Positions 41,230-52,642 of a stretch of DNA of 64,000 bases are shown here, one piece after another. The notes beneath the pieces are model-generated. The model did no database searches. It saw only the letters and a list, made by a program, of their open reading frames with translations, and had not been told where the DNA came from. Source of the DNA: Mesostigma viride (taxonomy: Eukaryota; Streptophyta; Mesostigmatophyceae; Mesostigmatales; Mesostigmataceae); contig RPFO01000595.1 of NCBI GenBank assembly GCA_009746045.1, positions 741,510-805,509 of the forward strand. Direction: 5' to 3'. The first letter of the stretch is position 1. Each line of letters starts with the position of its first letter. The translations under genes were made by a program, and so were the position numbers.

Positions 41230-44200
41230 AGCCTAATTGGACTAAAAATGAGATTGCTGAAGGGCACTAACATTGTAAGGGTGACCAAGTGAGACCCTAG
41301 CACTACTACTATGAAGATGCCAAAGACCAAGAAACCACGAAATTGGATATTATGAGCAACATGTTGAAAGAAGCAAAGCTCATAACTGCGTGTGCTACCA
41401 ACTCCCTTGCTGCCCCCATGAGGAATTATTAGCCCCCCTCCGCCTGTCCCATGATAAGGAATACATAACTAACTGACTGACAAGGAATACGCAACACAAT
41501 CACAATGATTAGAAAGGAGCTATGGCGTTTCAGAGAAAAAATGATTTTCTTACAAAACCTTAAGCGTGCTGCTCTCAGTCAGTGTTCCAACAAAAAGTTC
41601 TGGTTCAAGATAACTCGTCCAGTGGTGTGACTCTTTGGAGGTTTTATCCCAAAGGACGAGCCTCAAAGTTGATCACACATGTCTCCTAGAGCCCAATGAC
41701 TGAACTCCTAATAAAAATAGGCACAAGGATTTTTCTCATATATATTAGACAGTGTCATTTTTACAATTTGCTAACAAGGTTAAAAGCGCTGATTGTCAAC
41801 AAAAAGGAGCTGATGGAAAGTGCAGCAGAGACGGGGTCAATGGGGGAAAACCGGAGAAAGTCGCAGCAGACGGGATGTAAATAGCAGAAAGACAGTTTAC
41901 GGCTTTCAACAACAAAGAAGCCTTATGAAAAAATGCAACGCATGTGTGTTTAAATGTAGGCGGAGCATGATTGCAAAAATGCCAAGTAATTGGAGTTAGA
42001 AACAGGAAGAACTGGATGCATTCTAGCAATGCCACATACAGCACGTCGATAACAAAGTACAGACTCCAGGTATGCGATGGTACCCACTACTCACCACAAG
42101 TCTCGACCAGGAGCTAGCCTGCCATTCGCGGGTAGGCCGCAGGTGAGGCCAGCCCAACGGTATCAGTCACCCGCAGGTACACGCGCAATTGAAGAGGAAA
42201 ACGGCAATTCGAAGGCACACATAAGATGCCGAGCGCAGAAAGCACCATGGTATTGAAAGCCTTCAGAGAATACATATTCAAAGCTCTCAAAGACATGGCC
42301 AGCTTTACCCGGCCGCCATGAAATGGCCTCATACACATGAGCACGGCATGCTAACCGCTGTAAAAGAAGCTGGCAGAATTTTGCTAACCTTAGCGGCTAA
42401 GGAGCTTGGCGGCAGGTTCCGGAGATCTTGCTTGCGCTGTGTTTCAGCGTAAAGAACGGCTTGATTCAGAACTGGATATGATGTGTCTCAGTCCCTCATT
42501 GCTACCTCCATGCTTAATTAAACTCGACATACATCCTAAGTGCACCTACATCATGATCCAAACTGCTACGCCGCAATTGCTAGAGAAATCACGTCGTTTC
42601 GTGGACCTGCAGCCCCGTTTGTTATTGCACACTCTGTGGTTACATAAAACTAGGTGGCCCCTTCGCTCGAGCGTACCCTCAGCCCCTCACTGCCTTAGCC
42701 ATTGCGTGCACCTAGTCGTTTGCCATCGGTTTCGGCGTAATATTTGAATTTTGCGCAAGGATCCTGACGGGTTGATTCCAGACTTGCGCATGTTGCGAAA
42801 GATTTTTGTCCATTCATTCCAGACTCCCAAGCTAGGGGCTGCTGTGGACTGTAGTCTGAACGGTACGGCTAACAGTTACGATGCCAGGCCAGCGGTCCCA
42901 ACCAAGCGATACTAGAGAGTCATGTCAGTCGTCTTTTTACTAGTTTCGTCAGTCAGTTATTCCTAATGTATGGCAAAATGCAAACTTCTACTTGGGGCGA
43001 GATGTAGTAGCGGCGAAATCGGAAGGGGACGTGGGCAGGGGGGGGGGCGGGAAGTACGACTGATGCCATCTACCGTACGTTATTATCGTCACAAAGCGAG
43101 TGACTGACGATAGTAAAGGCCTAAAGGGCCTCTAATGACGACAGTAATGACGATAGTATTTGGCACTAATGATTGATGACAGGAAGAGCGACGACACCAG
43201 ACTTTGCGACGTTGATGGGACTTGGCGAATTGCGAGCCCTAATTCCAGTGGTTGCGCGGGTGTTACCGTTGAAGTTGAAGTTAAGACGACGCGAAAAAAA
43301 AAAGACCTTAGAGTTGCACATCTATCCACGCTGCACAGGTGGGAAAGGTGGAAGGGAGCTGCGATCGGCTCGCAGCCAAGGCGGGATTATGTGCCTTTTG
43401 ATTTCCAGCAATGTCGCTTCTGTATGAACGCACGTGGTGGTTGGAATAGGAGCATAGGCTCACTGATGACCGTCGTGATTTATGTAGCCATTAGGGCGTC
43501 GTCTCAAATGAATTCAGGAGCGAGCTCGGACAAGGCTACAAGCAGCCATCGGGGGAGAAACATAGGCATGGTCTAGAATAAAGCTTTAATCGATCTGTTC
43601 GCTCAGTGGTACGCACAGCACATTCGGACATCCAGAAGCTGCCCACTCTTTACCAGTTGAGGTGAGCAAGGAATTCCTCGCCTGAAATACTAATAAGTTT
43701 GCATCGACTTTAACATGCATGCCGTACGCACGTGGCATTCTCACGTATCGCCCTAGGGCCAAGGCTGCTATGGGCCGCTCGGTTTCATGCCAAGTTAGCC
43801 GTGCTTGCCATGAATGCTGCAGCAGTTTCACTATCTCATTCGTACAAGGTCAATAGACTATGCAAACGACATCTGATTTAGTTTTCATGAAGGGCATAAC
43901 CTTGTTCAGATTGAGAGTTGCATGACATGGGCTGCTCTTGCGCCACTTTCCTTGTCTTAACCAACTGATTCTCTGTTTATGCTTTCGGTCGTTATACATT
44001 CGTATGTGTGCATCTGTGTTGCCATTGTGGTGTCAATTTTGCGCGTGTACTTGTGATGCCTAATACCGTTGGGCTTGCACGCGGCCCCATCGCATGTGGC
44101 AGCGACAAGCTCTTGGTCGCCTGTCCAGCGCGGCGAATTCTTGATGGTGAGCAACGGTGATCATTCTTTATGTAGTGCTCATTCCTCAAATTATCAACGT

Positions 44201-45017
44201 GCTGTGCGCGTCAGCCACCATTGGCCTTGTTCTTCCAGCTTCCGTGCATGATTTTTTTGTAGCCCGCTGGTGATGCTCTCAGCTACAAATAGTTGGCATT
44301 ATTCGTACCAATTCCTTCGCTGTCGGTAGAACCTTCTTTGCAATCCAGTAGCCTCGGCTGACATTCGTGGCATTGCTGGACTATGTCTCGCTTCCTTGCA
44401 TGGGTAGCATCTTTGCATATTTATCCTTTTTGCTCAGATCACAGCTTTTTGTCATTCCCTCCCCCCCACACCCCACCCTGAACGACTCCTGCTAGTGTCA
44501 ATTGCAGACGTAGAGCCTTCAGCCTCGTTAGAGTTCATCCTACCTGTAACGGGGCATATTGTTGGTTGATTGGCCTTGCTTTTTCTTGGCACTAATCAGG
44601 CGTTTCTTTCTTATTGCCGTATTAACCATACAGAGATTGCAATGAAGTAGATTGTGAGGCCTCTTGGCATGTTAGGGAACCTTTGCGACTCCAGGATTCC
44701 TGGGTGTGCAGTTCCCTACAACTTGTGAGGCATGTAGATACAATTTAGGTGAACATCCATGGCCAATTTTTTTCTCGAGCACCCCTGTCTCTCTCTTGGC
44801 CCAGTATCTCACCTTCTTTGTCCTAAAACTAGGCCGGTACTCATAGATAGCCACGCAACTGCTGCGATCTCCCCCGCATCCTTACATACAAGTGAACTGA
44901 AGTCATGCAAAGTTGACAGTTGTTGGCGCGTCCAGCGCGTGGCTTCATCTCACTAACAAATTTTTGTGTGTACCGATGCGTGCTTTGCCGGATGATGTAT
45001 TTTTGTCTTGCATGCAG
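41230..45017. other. CACTA interior without a recognised transposase
   Basis: Several ORFs of 60-140 codons exist on both strands, but none shows a transposase motif that I can identify. A transposase gene cut by many introns could be hidden here. Confidence 0.4.
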
Positions 45018-45254
45018 GCAATATACCTAACACAGTCGGGCTGGGCACATCCGTCAGTCCAACACGGCGAGAGGCCACATGCGGATGCAGATTTTGTAGG
45101 CTCTGAGCCTTGGTCACATTGCCGTAGCACTCGACAGTGTCCTGTGATTGTTTCTAGAGAGTCATCCAGATATTTCAGCAATGGTGGCTGGGACAGCCCT
45201 CGTAATGGTTTCAGTGATGATGAGGATGATGACTTTGATGACGAGGACTGTTGA
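45018..45254 (+). CDS. probable last exon of a CACTA-borne gene with an acidic tail
   Basis: It follows the acceptor TTGCATGCAG at 45008-45017 and is open for 78 codons to TGA. It ends in the acidic run GFSDDEDDDFDDEDC. An AATAAA signal lies at 45667. Upstream exons could not be assigned. It is on the opposite strand from the other CACTA gene, so the two converge within the element. Confidence 0.35.
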   Translation, partial: AIYLTQSGWAHPSVQHGERPHADADFVGSEPWSHCRSTRQCPVIVSRESSRYFSNGGWDSPRNGFSDDEDDDFDDEDC

Positions 45255-46369
45255 GCCCCGTTGTGCTTGTCGGTCAACAGATTTTATATTGCATTTGTGA
45301 GATGATTGTGGGTGTCCATTTTGCACACCACCCACAGCCATGCTTGAGTGCACCGTTCCTTGTGTGTGTATCAATACAGTTGGTGTTCGTATTTGATCAG
45401 TTGTGCCATTTCATCGGGTTGTTGCATGCCATCTGAACATGTTCACTCCCCGTTGCCATTTTATCATACCAGTGTTGTGAGCTCAGAGCAATGGATGCAT
45501 GATGCAGTGTTGTGATTTAGTGTAGATATTGACGATGCCACCTTTGATCAGCATGATGGATGCTTGGCCAGCGATGGGTCGGAGGTTGACACTTGATGAC
45601 CGTGATGACGATTGCCCTGAATGTTCAATATTGGTGTTTTTCTTAACATCCCAGTCGATATTTTTGCAATAAACCATGTCTCCCACGGCTCATGACATTG
45701 TGGTGCATTTTATCATGCACCTGAGGTGTTTCCAGCTTGTTTTGTCAGTTCCTTTCAGTACCCCCCTCTGGTTTTTCAAGTTGTCACCTGCAATTAAGAA
45801 CTTTCTCAGTGGCGAGTTCTTGGTGTCATCCTTTGAAAGCTTGCCCCGTACCGCTGCACGTGTTGTCTCTCCCTGGCATTGCCACCTTGCCGTGTCCCAC
45901 CTTGGCCTTTTCCTTCTCCATCTCTGCTGCGGCATGCACGCACTTCCTTGCTGCGGATGTGCATTATGCGTGCTTTGTGATATATCACTTCCCCTGAGTG
46001 GTTGTGATTTATCACCTTATCACATTTTGTTTTTCTGTGGGTTTGTGACATTTTGTGACACTTTGACATTTTGTGATAATGACGTTATCACAAAATATGC
46101 TGGTTTTATCACGTTTGTCACGTTTTGTCACAATCATGACATGTCTCGATCACAATTTGTCACAGTTTTATCACATTTTGTCACGTTTTGTCACGTTTTA
46201 TCATTTTTTTATCACAAAATGTCACAAAAGTGACATTTTGTGATAAAAAAATATCACAAAATGTCACAGACCCCTTCCTAGTGGGGTTAAGTAGAGGAGG
46301 CCTGACCAGTTTAGGTAGTATCAGGCCCATTAGAGGTAGAGGTGGAGGTAGATATCCGCGGCGTAACAA

Positions 46370-46384
46370 TGGTTCCGGAGGAAC
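46370..46384 (+). promoter_or_regulatory. candidate primer-binding site of the gypsy element
   Basis: TGGTTCCGGAGGAAC begins one base after the LTR end. It starts with the TGG expected opposite a tRNA CCA end but is not the common initiator-Met sequence. It is also palindromic (GTTCC/GGAAC), which allows a self-priming alternative. Confidence 0.5.
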
Positions 46385-46901
46385 TTCAGTAGGTAGTGAA
46401 CGAGACGACTATCCCTTGCCACATACACCTTTTCAAGACCCCTTCCGCGTCCAGGAACAAGAAGTCGACACTTCCTTGATAGGTAATGGGCGGGTCGCCT
46501 TCAAGCTAGGAGCGTCGTGCTGCCCGTTTCGGGACACGCTTTACCTAGAAGCTAGACCTGCTCACAGCGGATAAACCCTTTCGTAGTTAGCCTGTCCTTC
46601 GCCTTGTTTTCCTGCTTACGGTTGTTTCCTGCCTTAGATCGGGGAGTATTACTGTTCGGAGACGATTAGCGTCGCCGTACCTACACCTTTTTCCTTGTGC
46701 TGCTGCTTTATTAGACGGCCGCACCCGCAGAGTTACGGGGCGCTGTGTTAGGACGAGCGCTGGGATATCCGGCCGCTGACTTAGGACGAGAGCTGGAAAC
46801 TCCCGCCCTCCTTCTTCTTTCGGTGATCCAGATCGTCAAGCTAAGTCGCCTACCCCTACCTCGTCTAGCTTGACATCACAAGACACGCCAGGTGAGTTAT
46901 C

Positions 46902-47294
46902 ATGAGTCAACGTCGTGTTTTTACTGCGCCTTCCCATTCATCTAGTGATAATAGTTTAGCTAAGTATTACGTGGTTATTACCCCTCAATGGTCAGCCATT
47001 TTCCTCTCTTGGTCAGATGCTAGGAAGATAGTGCAAAACCGTACATATAATGTAATTAGGTATAAGAAATTTGTTACCTTCGAGGAAGCTCAACAATTCC
47101 TTATAGACCATAGCGTATCAGATCTAGGCCTACACGTACGTTCTACTCCTCATGGTCGCCCTCCTGTAGAAGCTCTAGATTTTGCTACCCCTCCTTCGTC
47201 TCCCCCTAAGAGGGCTGCATCCTCTTCTAGCTTAGATACTCCTCTCACCTTGGAATTCGGTTCCCTATCCATTACTGTTGTTAAAAAGGACTGA
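46902..47294 (+). CDS. viroplasmin / RNase H1 N-terminal-like small protein of the gypsy element
   Basis: This is a 130-residue ORF located before gag. Residues 21-67 (KYYVVITPQWSAIFLSWSDA, then RYKKFVTFEEAQQFL) match the compact domain found in caulimovirus transactivator/viroplasmin and at the N-terminus of eukaryotic RNase H1, including YYVV, the Trp before the helix and the terminal YKKF...EEA..FL. In RNase H1 that domain binds RNA/DNA hybrids. The Ser/Pro-rich C-terminus is probably disordered. A separate viroplasmin-like ORF upstream of gag is unusual for Ty3/gypsy. The stop is 124 nt before the gag ATG. A role in handling the RNA:DNA intermediate is inferred. Confidence 0.72.
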   Translation: MSQRRVFTAPSHSSSDNSLAKYYVVITPQWSAIFLSWSDARKIVQNRTYNVIRYKKFVTFEEAQQFLIDHSVSDLGLHVRSTPHGRPPVEALDFATPPSSPPKRAASSSSLDTPLTLEFGSLSITVVKKD

Positions 47295-47418
47295 TTTAAA
47301 TTGTTCCTTTCTGTTAAACCATTAAAATCTTTTCCTTTTCTTTCCTTGCCTTATATTAGGCCTTGTCCTTTATCCTTGCTGCTTTCAGTTAGATTTTGGA
47401 TCATTTACTTAAACAAAA

Positions 47419-49176
47419 ATGGATCCAATGGGTGGTAACCTGTCGCCTATACCTACCAATACTCCTACTACCAATAATAATAATAATACTACTACTAATA
47501 ACATTAACAACACTCGTGGTAACCGACGGGACTCCTTGGAAACGGTACACCATCTCACTCCTCAAGGTATTCTGCGTACCTCACCGCCTTCTCCTGCTGC
47601 TGGTGGTCGCCGTCGTCCCTCAATTACCCCACCTACCTATGAACAACGTATTTCCCAAGTCAGATTTAGTGAGGAACCTTCTTTCGTTGTGAACCAGGCC
47701 CCTGCCCCTTCTGCAACCTTGGCTCACCCCTCCAGCAGGTCCTCACACACTAACAATGCTCCTAGGCCTCCTTCCCACCCTGTGCCTTCAATGCCTGCTA
47801 TTAACACGGGTCGTACCTCGGCCCCTGTCGGCCCTTCTGGGCGCCCTAGTGCAGTCCCCTTTTTCCCACCTGCTTCCTGGTCCTACCCCGAGACGGCCTA
47901 TGAGGCTGCCCAGGTTCCTACCCGTGTGGCTGATTTAGAAGTTAATAATGATTTCAGTACCATGCCCCTAGATGATAGGAATTATGATCATTTTGCCTAT
48001 TCCTCTCTTCGTGAGCAATATACTGTCCCCTTCTCCTATGGGCACCATCCGGAAACGGTGGCTCCCTCTAGACCCCTACCCAAGACTTTTCCTATCCCTT
48101 CCTTCTATCCCGCTTATGTAGCAGTGGAAGATAGTGGCCCTATGGGAAAAACTGATTCTTCTAATCCCCCTAAGCCTCCTGCTCTTCCCCTCTTTGCCAA
48201 CCTTCCTAAGCTGGATGTCAAGTCTACCCCTCAACAGTTTTTCACCTTCATTATGTTGCTCACCCAGAACACAGAGTCCTGGCAGAACCACAATAGGTGG
48301 CGCCTCTCTGATGCTGTACTAGTTCCTCATTATCTTACTACCTGCATTACTCCTGAACTTGCTAACCTCATCCAGTGTGAGTCTCTTGCCTCTCATGCTT
48401 ACCCAAACTCTGTAGCAGAATTGTTCAAGCGTTTAGAGAATCATTTAGTCCCTCCCGATGCAGATTGGCAGGATAGATTATCCTTTGGCACCTTGCAGCA
48501 GGGTACCAAGTCCTTCAAAGAATATATGAAAGAGTTTGATGCTCAGATGGTACGAATTAGGGATCTGTCGGGTGCAGAAGTGCGTGCCCGCTTCCTTCAG
48601 GGCCTCAGTAGACCCCTATTGCGTGAAGTCAAACGCCAGTTCTCTGCCTACCGTTTTACTGACCTGCCCCTCAAGCATGTGCGCCAGCATCTTTTACGTG
48701 TAGCAGATTTCTTCTCCACGCCTTCTCTTCCTACCCGTTCCCGTATTAATAATATTATCCTTACCCCTGAGGAGGAGAACTCCTATGTAGAAGAATTAGA
48801 TCTCTGTGTGACTGACCTTTCAGCTCTGGATGTCTCTCATATTACCTGCTATCATTGTAAGGAAGTAGGTCATCTTAAACGTGAGTGCCCCAAGTTCCTT
48901 TCGGGTGCTCCCCCTCATCCCGACGCTCGCCCTCCTCGTACCCCTCAGCGTGCTCCTATTCGTCCCACTTCAGGACGCATTCCTTCAGCTACCCCTAGTA
49001 GGCTGAATGCTGTGCAGACAGGATCCCCAGGGTTCCCCTATGATAATCAGGCTCCCGCACCCTCTTCAATCCCTCGTGACCCTCCAGCAGTGGCTTTTCC
49101 GCCAGGGTCTTCTTCGGGGTTCGTTCCTATGGATTTGGGGGGGAGGGGGAACAGTAGGCCTGTCAGCCGGGGGTAA
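47419..49176 (+). CDS. gag: gypsy Gag polyprotein
   Basis: 585 residues. A long Pro/Thr/Asn-rich N-terminus is followed by a retrotransposon Gag capsid region (about 255-440, including FKEYMKEFDAQMVRIRDLSG and RARFLQGLSRPLLREVKRQF). One CCHC zinc knuckle, CYHCKEVGHLKREC (CX2CX4HX4C, about residue 480), is followed by a Pro-rich tail. It forms the virus-like particle and packages RNA. Pol lies in the +1 frame. The two frames overlap from 49007 to 49176, and the likely switch is at the G7-A-G5 tract 49137-49149. Confidence 0.9.
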   Translation: MDPMGGNLSPIPTNTPTTNNNNNTTTNNINNTRGNRRDSLETVHHLTPQGILRTSPPSPAAGGRRRPSITPPTYEQRISQVRFSEEPSFVVNQAPAPSATLAHPSSRSSHTNNAPRPPSHPVPSMPAINTGRTSAPVGPSGRPSAVPFFPPASWSYPETAYEAAQVPTRVADLEVNNDFSTMPLDDRNYDHFAYSSLREQYTVPFSYGHHPETVAPSRPLPKTFPIPSFYPAYVAVEDSGPMGKTDSSNPPKPPALPLFANLPKLDVKSTPQQFFTFIMLLTQNTESWQNHNRWRLSDAVLVPHYLTTCITPELANLIQCESLASHAYPNSVAELFKRLENHLVPPDADWQDRLSFGTLQQGTKSFKEYMKEFDAQMVRIRDLSGAEVRARFLQGLSRPLLREVKRQFSAYRFTDLPLKHVRQHLLRVADFFSTPSLPTRSRINNIILTPEEENSYVEELDLCVTDLSALDVSHITCYHCKEVGHLKRECPKFLSGAPPHPDARPPRTPQRAPIRPTSGRIPSATPSRLNAVQTGSPGFPYDNQAPAPSSIPRDPPAVAFPPGSSSGFVPMDLGGRGNSRPVSRG

Positions 49177-50606
49177 CCTGGACAGGTCCTTAGATAGTAC
49201 CCCAGATATTAATTTTTGCTTGCCTGTTTTTATAACCTCTGTAGGAGCTGAATCATCCCTACCACTACGTGTGCGTCCTCTTATGTTCTTAAATGGTGGT
49301 TTAACCGTCCCTCACACTGTTGTAGACCCCTTCTTGCATGCTGATGAACTCTTGAATGTCTCTGTGTTGGTAGATAGCGGTGCGGCTAGCTCCTTTGTGA
49401 GCGAGGCCCTAGTTAGACGTTTAGGACTAGTCCCTACCCCTCACACCAAACCCGTTACTGTTCATTATGCTGATGGTCGCACCAGTCATTCCCCGGGTAC
49501 GGTGTCCCTTCCCATGGTTATACAAGGACGTACTGTCAACCTGACGGCCACTATAGGCCCTATCACTACCGCTGATGTACTACTAGGATTAGACTGGCAC
49601 CAGGATAATAAGATTACTATTAACTATGATACCATGGTCATTTGGTTTCCAGATAGCTCTTACTGGGTACCTGAACGTCATTATAGATTGGAAAATTTAT
49701 CCTTGGTAGATATTACTCCTCCTACACCTGTTGATCCTCCTGTAAGACCTATACCTGAAGTAATAATGTCAAATGACGAATTACGTTCTGAATTAAAGCA
49801 AAATGGATACCTATTATGTATGTTCCTTCAGTTAGAAGTACAACAGATACCTAGCACTAACAATAGTGTGGATATAGATGTAAATACAGTGGATACAATA
49901 GGAGTAGGATTTACTGAAAATGAAATAGTAAGATACATGGCTGTGATAGATTCCTCAAAAGTATTTGAAGAAAAGACTCCTTCTTATCCTCCTCCTCGTT
50001 CTGTTTTACACCGTGTAGTTATCAAGGACGGTGCAGTTCCTACGCACTCTCCGATGTATAGAATGGGCCCTACCGAGTTAAAGGAACTAAAACAGATTTT
50101 AGTGTCATTATTAGAAGCAGGATTGATAGAGCCTAGTAACTCCCCCTACTCAGCTGGTGTCCTGTTAGTTCCTAAGCCAAATGGCAAGTTTCGCCTAGTT
50201 ACTGATTATAGGAAGTTGAATGATATTACTGTGAAATCTAAATACCCTCTACCTCGTATTGACGATATATTTAATAAGGTTAAAGGTTCCACTTGTTTCA
50301 CAGTACTGGATTGTGCGGATGGTTTTTGGCAGTTGCGGATAGCTCCTGAGGATTGCCATAAAACCGCCTTTGCTACCCCTTTTGGTCATTACCAGTTTAG
50401 AGTAGCGGCTATGGGACTCTGTAACTCGCCTGCCTCTTTTCAAATGTTAATGAATGAAGTGCTTAGACCTGTTATGGGAAATTCTCATCTTCCTCAGGTG
50501 TCCTCTGATCTAAAGGATCCCTCCTTCTCCTCTGTTTCTTTATCTGAGCATGACCGTTCTTGTGCTCAAGCTTACTTAGATGATATTCTTATTTACTCTC
50601 CTGATT
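49007..50606 (+). CDS. pol: gypsy Pol, 5' part: protease and reverse transcriptase (interrupted)
   Basis: The frame is open from 49007; real Pol probably starts near the G-tract at 49137. The aspartic protease has VLVDSGAASSFV and LLGLDWHQDN. RT has VTDYRKLNDITVKSKYPLPR, the LDCADGFWQLRI catalytic block, FATPFGHYQFRVAAMGLCNS and AYLDDILIYS (the YLDD core). The frame then runs into the inserted TIR element at 50604 and ends at a stop at 50680 inside it. Removing the insertion and one copy of the flanking duplication restores the frame exactly (shift of 3,593 nt). The interrupted copy cannot make full Pol. Confidence 0.92.
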
Positions 50607-52255
50607 GCATTACCGAAAGCCAGGCCTTGACCCCCAAGACGTCCGGCTTTCAAGTTGGAGTGTACCCCCGCGGCATCTAGCAATGCCGACTAGTTTCAAG
50701 TGCGCACCAGTCAAAGTAGTTACCCTTCGCACAAACTCCAGCCACACATTTTCGTAACCGCCCTTTTGGCACCGCAGGAACTATTCTGTCTGATTCGGCC
50801 AGATTTCATCCAAGGAATCGGAAAGGAAAAACGGTGGAATCAGAAAAGGAAAACGGTGGAATCATTTTCAGCCTGAACTAGTACAACACTATCGTCCGTT
50901 CAAGTCCGGCCTCACGGCCCATGCGACGCCATGTCGACCCGCCCATGCTTAGCCTTTTTTGCGCTAGACTAAAGAAAAATGGTCCCGTTGCCTAAGCAAA
51001 AAAATGCACCGCAGCACCTGCTAGCCATGGTAAATTTGCTAGCGATGGCAGTCTGGGAAACTTACTAACCAAACGGCGAATCAATCCAATCTCACGTTCA
51101 AAATGCCGCTTCCGTAGACATGTGTCGACTACTTTGTTTATGCGTGTGATTCAAACAAGCCAATTGTGAATTCCAGATTAGGAGTTAAGGTTTATGGCTG
51201 GCAGGACTGATATATTGCATGACGACACACCCTTTTTTGGCTTGAGACAGAAAGCTGTATATAAATTTCTTACATGAGATGTTTGTCATGTTCATTTTGA
51301 TTTTAACGCACAGCCCCCCATTCAGCATGTCGAATGGCATGCGCATGTGCTGGCCGGCAGCCACTGCCATGTCGCCGGATCAGACTGGCGTACAAACCAC
51401 ACAATCTTCTTGTTCACGCATGCTAACCACAACCATCGGTAAGCCGACGTTGTGCAGGAATTTTTTTTCATATGCCTTGGTTTAATAGTGGACGCTGCAT
51501 CCCTGATTCGGCCGTGAAGCTTGTTGTCAGCTAGACGTTAGCAGCTGAGTGCCGGGCCGCCCTATGTGGAATAACTTTCACATTGTCCATCGGCATTAAA
51601 AGTTGAAAATTCCCTCCGATCGACCATGCCATAACAGGAAAATGCCATCATCTGTTGCAGTCCAGGCTTATATTTGCCACGATGTGGTGTGTGCCAGTTG
51701 TGCCACCTGTAATTTACATTACTAGGCTTGGTGTTCCTAGGGATTCCATTCATGGTGTTCCACTTAGTAGCCATACCAGCATGCCTTGCAGTTTTCACAA
51801 TAGATAGCCTGCAGGCCATATCAAACCCAACTCCAAAGTTGTCCAGTAATGCATGTGGTACCAATGAACATTACCTTGTACAGTAAAATAAGTTATGATA
51901 TTGGTTGATGTTGTGCGCCCGTGCTTTCAATTTGTTTCATAATCCATGTGCCGTTCAGGCATGCACGTGTGAAACATCCAGGTATGCCTGTCATCTTCCC
52001 CCCCCCGTATGATTCAATATCTCAGAGCCCAGATTGTTGTGGCACTGCGATGATGCATTATATAGCGTTGAAGAAAATGTGGGGCAGGTATTTGTGCAAT
52101 TAACGTGCCATACGAACATTCCGGACGGTACATTCCGGTGATGTCGGGCAGTTGGGGGTTCGCTTGGTCCCTTGGTTGCTTCCTCGCTTGGCTGCCACTG
52201 CGGGGGTGTAAGGACAGGTGCTCAAATGGAGAGACACTAGACGTGCATGCATGTT

Positions 52256-52544
52256 TGATGGATGGGTGGGTGGGTGGGTGGGTGGGCGGGTGGGTGGGTG
52301 GGTGGGTGGGTGGGTGGGCGGCGGGCGGGCGGGCGGGCGGGCGGGCGGGCGGGCGGGCGGGCGGGCGGGCGGGCGGGCGGGCGGGCGGGCGGGCGCGGGC
52401 GGGCGGGCGGGTGGGTGGGTGGATGGGTGGGTGGGTGGGTGGGTGGGTGGGTGGGTGGGTGGGTGGGTGGGTGGGTGGGTGGGTGGGTGGGTGGGTGGGT
52501 GGGTGGGTGGGTGGGTGGGTGGGTGGGTGGGTGGGTGGGTGGAG

Positions 52545-52545
<1 letters not shown>
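52256..52545. repeat. GGGT/GGGC tetranucleotide array
   Basis: About 290 bp of GGGT and GGGC units. All frames are open and give GGWV/AGGR or THPP/ARPP repeats, which are not proteins. Confidence 0.95.

Positions 52546-52634
<89 letters not shown>
52546..52634. repeat. (GA)n dinucleotide array
   Basis: About 44 GA repeats directly follow the GGGT array. Confidence 0.95.

Positions 52635-52642
<8 letters not shown>

Larger units (their letters stand above)
38703..46283. mobile_element. CACTA-type DNA transposon inside the 5' LTR
   Basis: The 7,581-bp element has ends CACTAGGAAGGGG followed by TGTGACATTTTGTGAT in inverted orientation. Dense subterminal repeats of TGTGACATTTTGTGA run for 200-300 bp at each side, as in CACTA elements. 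The target duplication appears to be 2 bp (GG) by comparison with the intact 3' LTR; 3 bp is usual for the superfamily. No TNPD-like transposase is recognisable, but the interior has probable intron-containing genes. Confidence 0.85.
36473..46368 (+). repeat. 5' LTR, split into three pieces
   Basis: The pieces 36473-36919, 38661-38702 and 46286-46368 together equal the intact 3' LTR (59643-60214). The gaps are a piggyBac-like element and a CACTA element. Confidence 0.95.
36891..46574 (+). pseudogene. LTR-initiated small ORF (about 119 codons) split by both LTR insertions
   Basis: An ATG inside the LTR (36891; 60061 in the 3' LTR) opens a frame. If the two insertions are ignored, it continues through the LTR end and leader to TAA 46572-46574. 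The pieces (36891-36919, 38661-38702, 46286-46574) sum to a multiple of three. It contains an RG-rich stretch, RPIRGRGGGRYPRR, typical of RNA-binding tails. It may be a chance ORF, and there is no known homologue. Confidence 0.35.

Noticed and set aside
50249-50443. Minus-strand ORF inside the RT
   Set aside because: Antisense shadow of pol.
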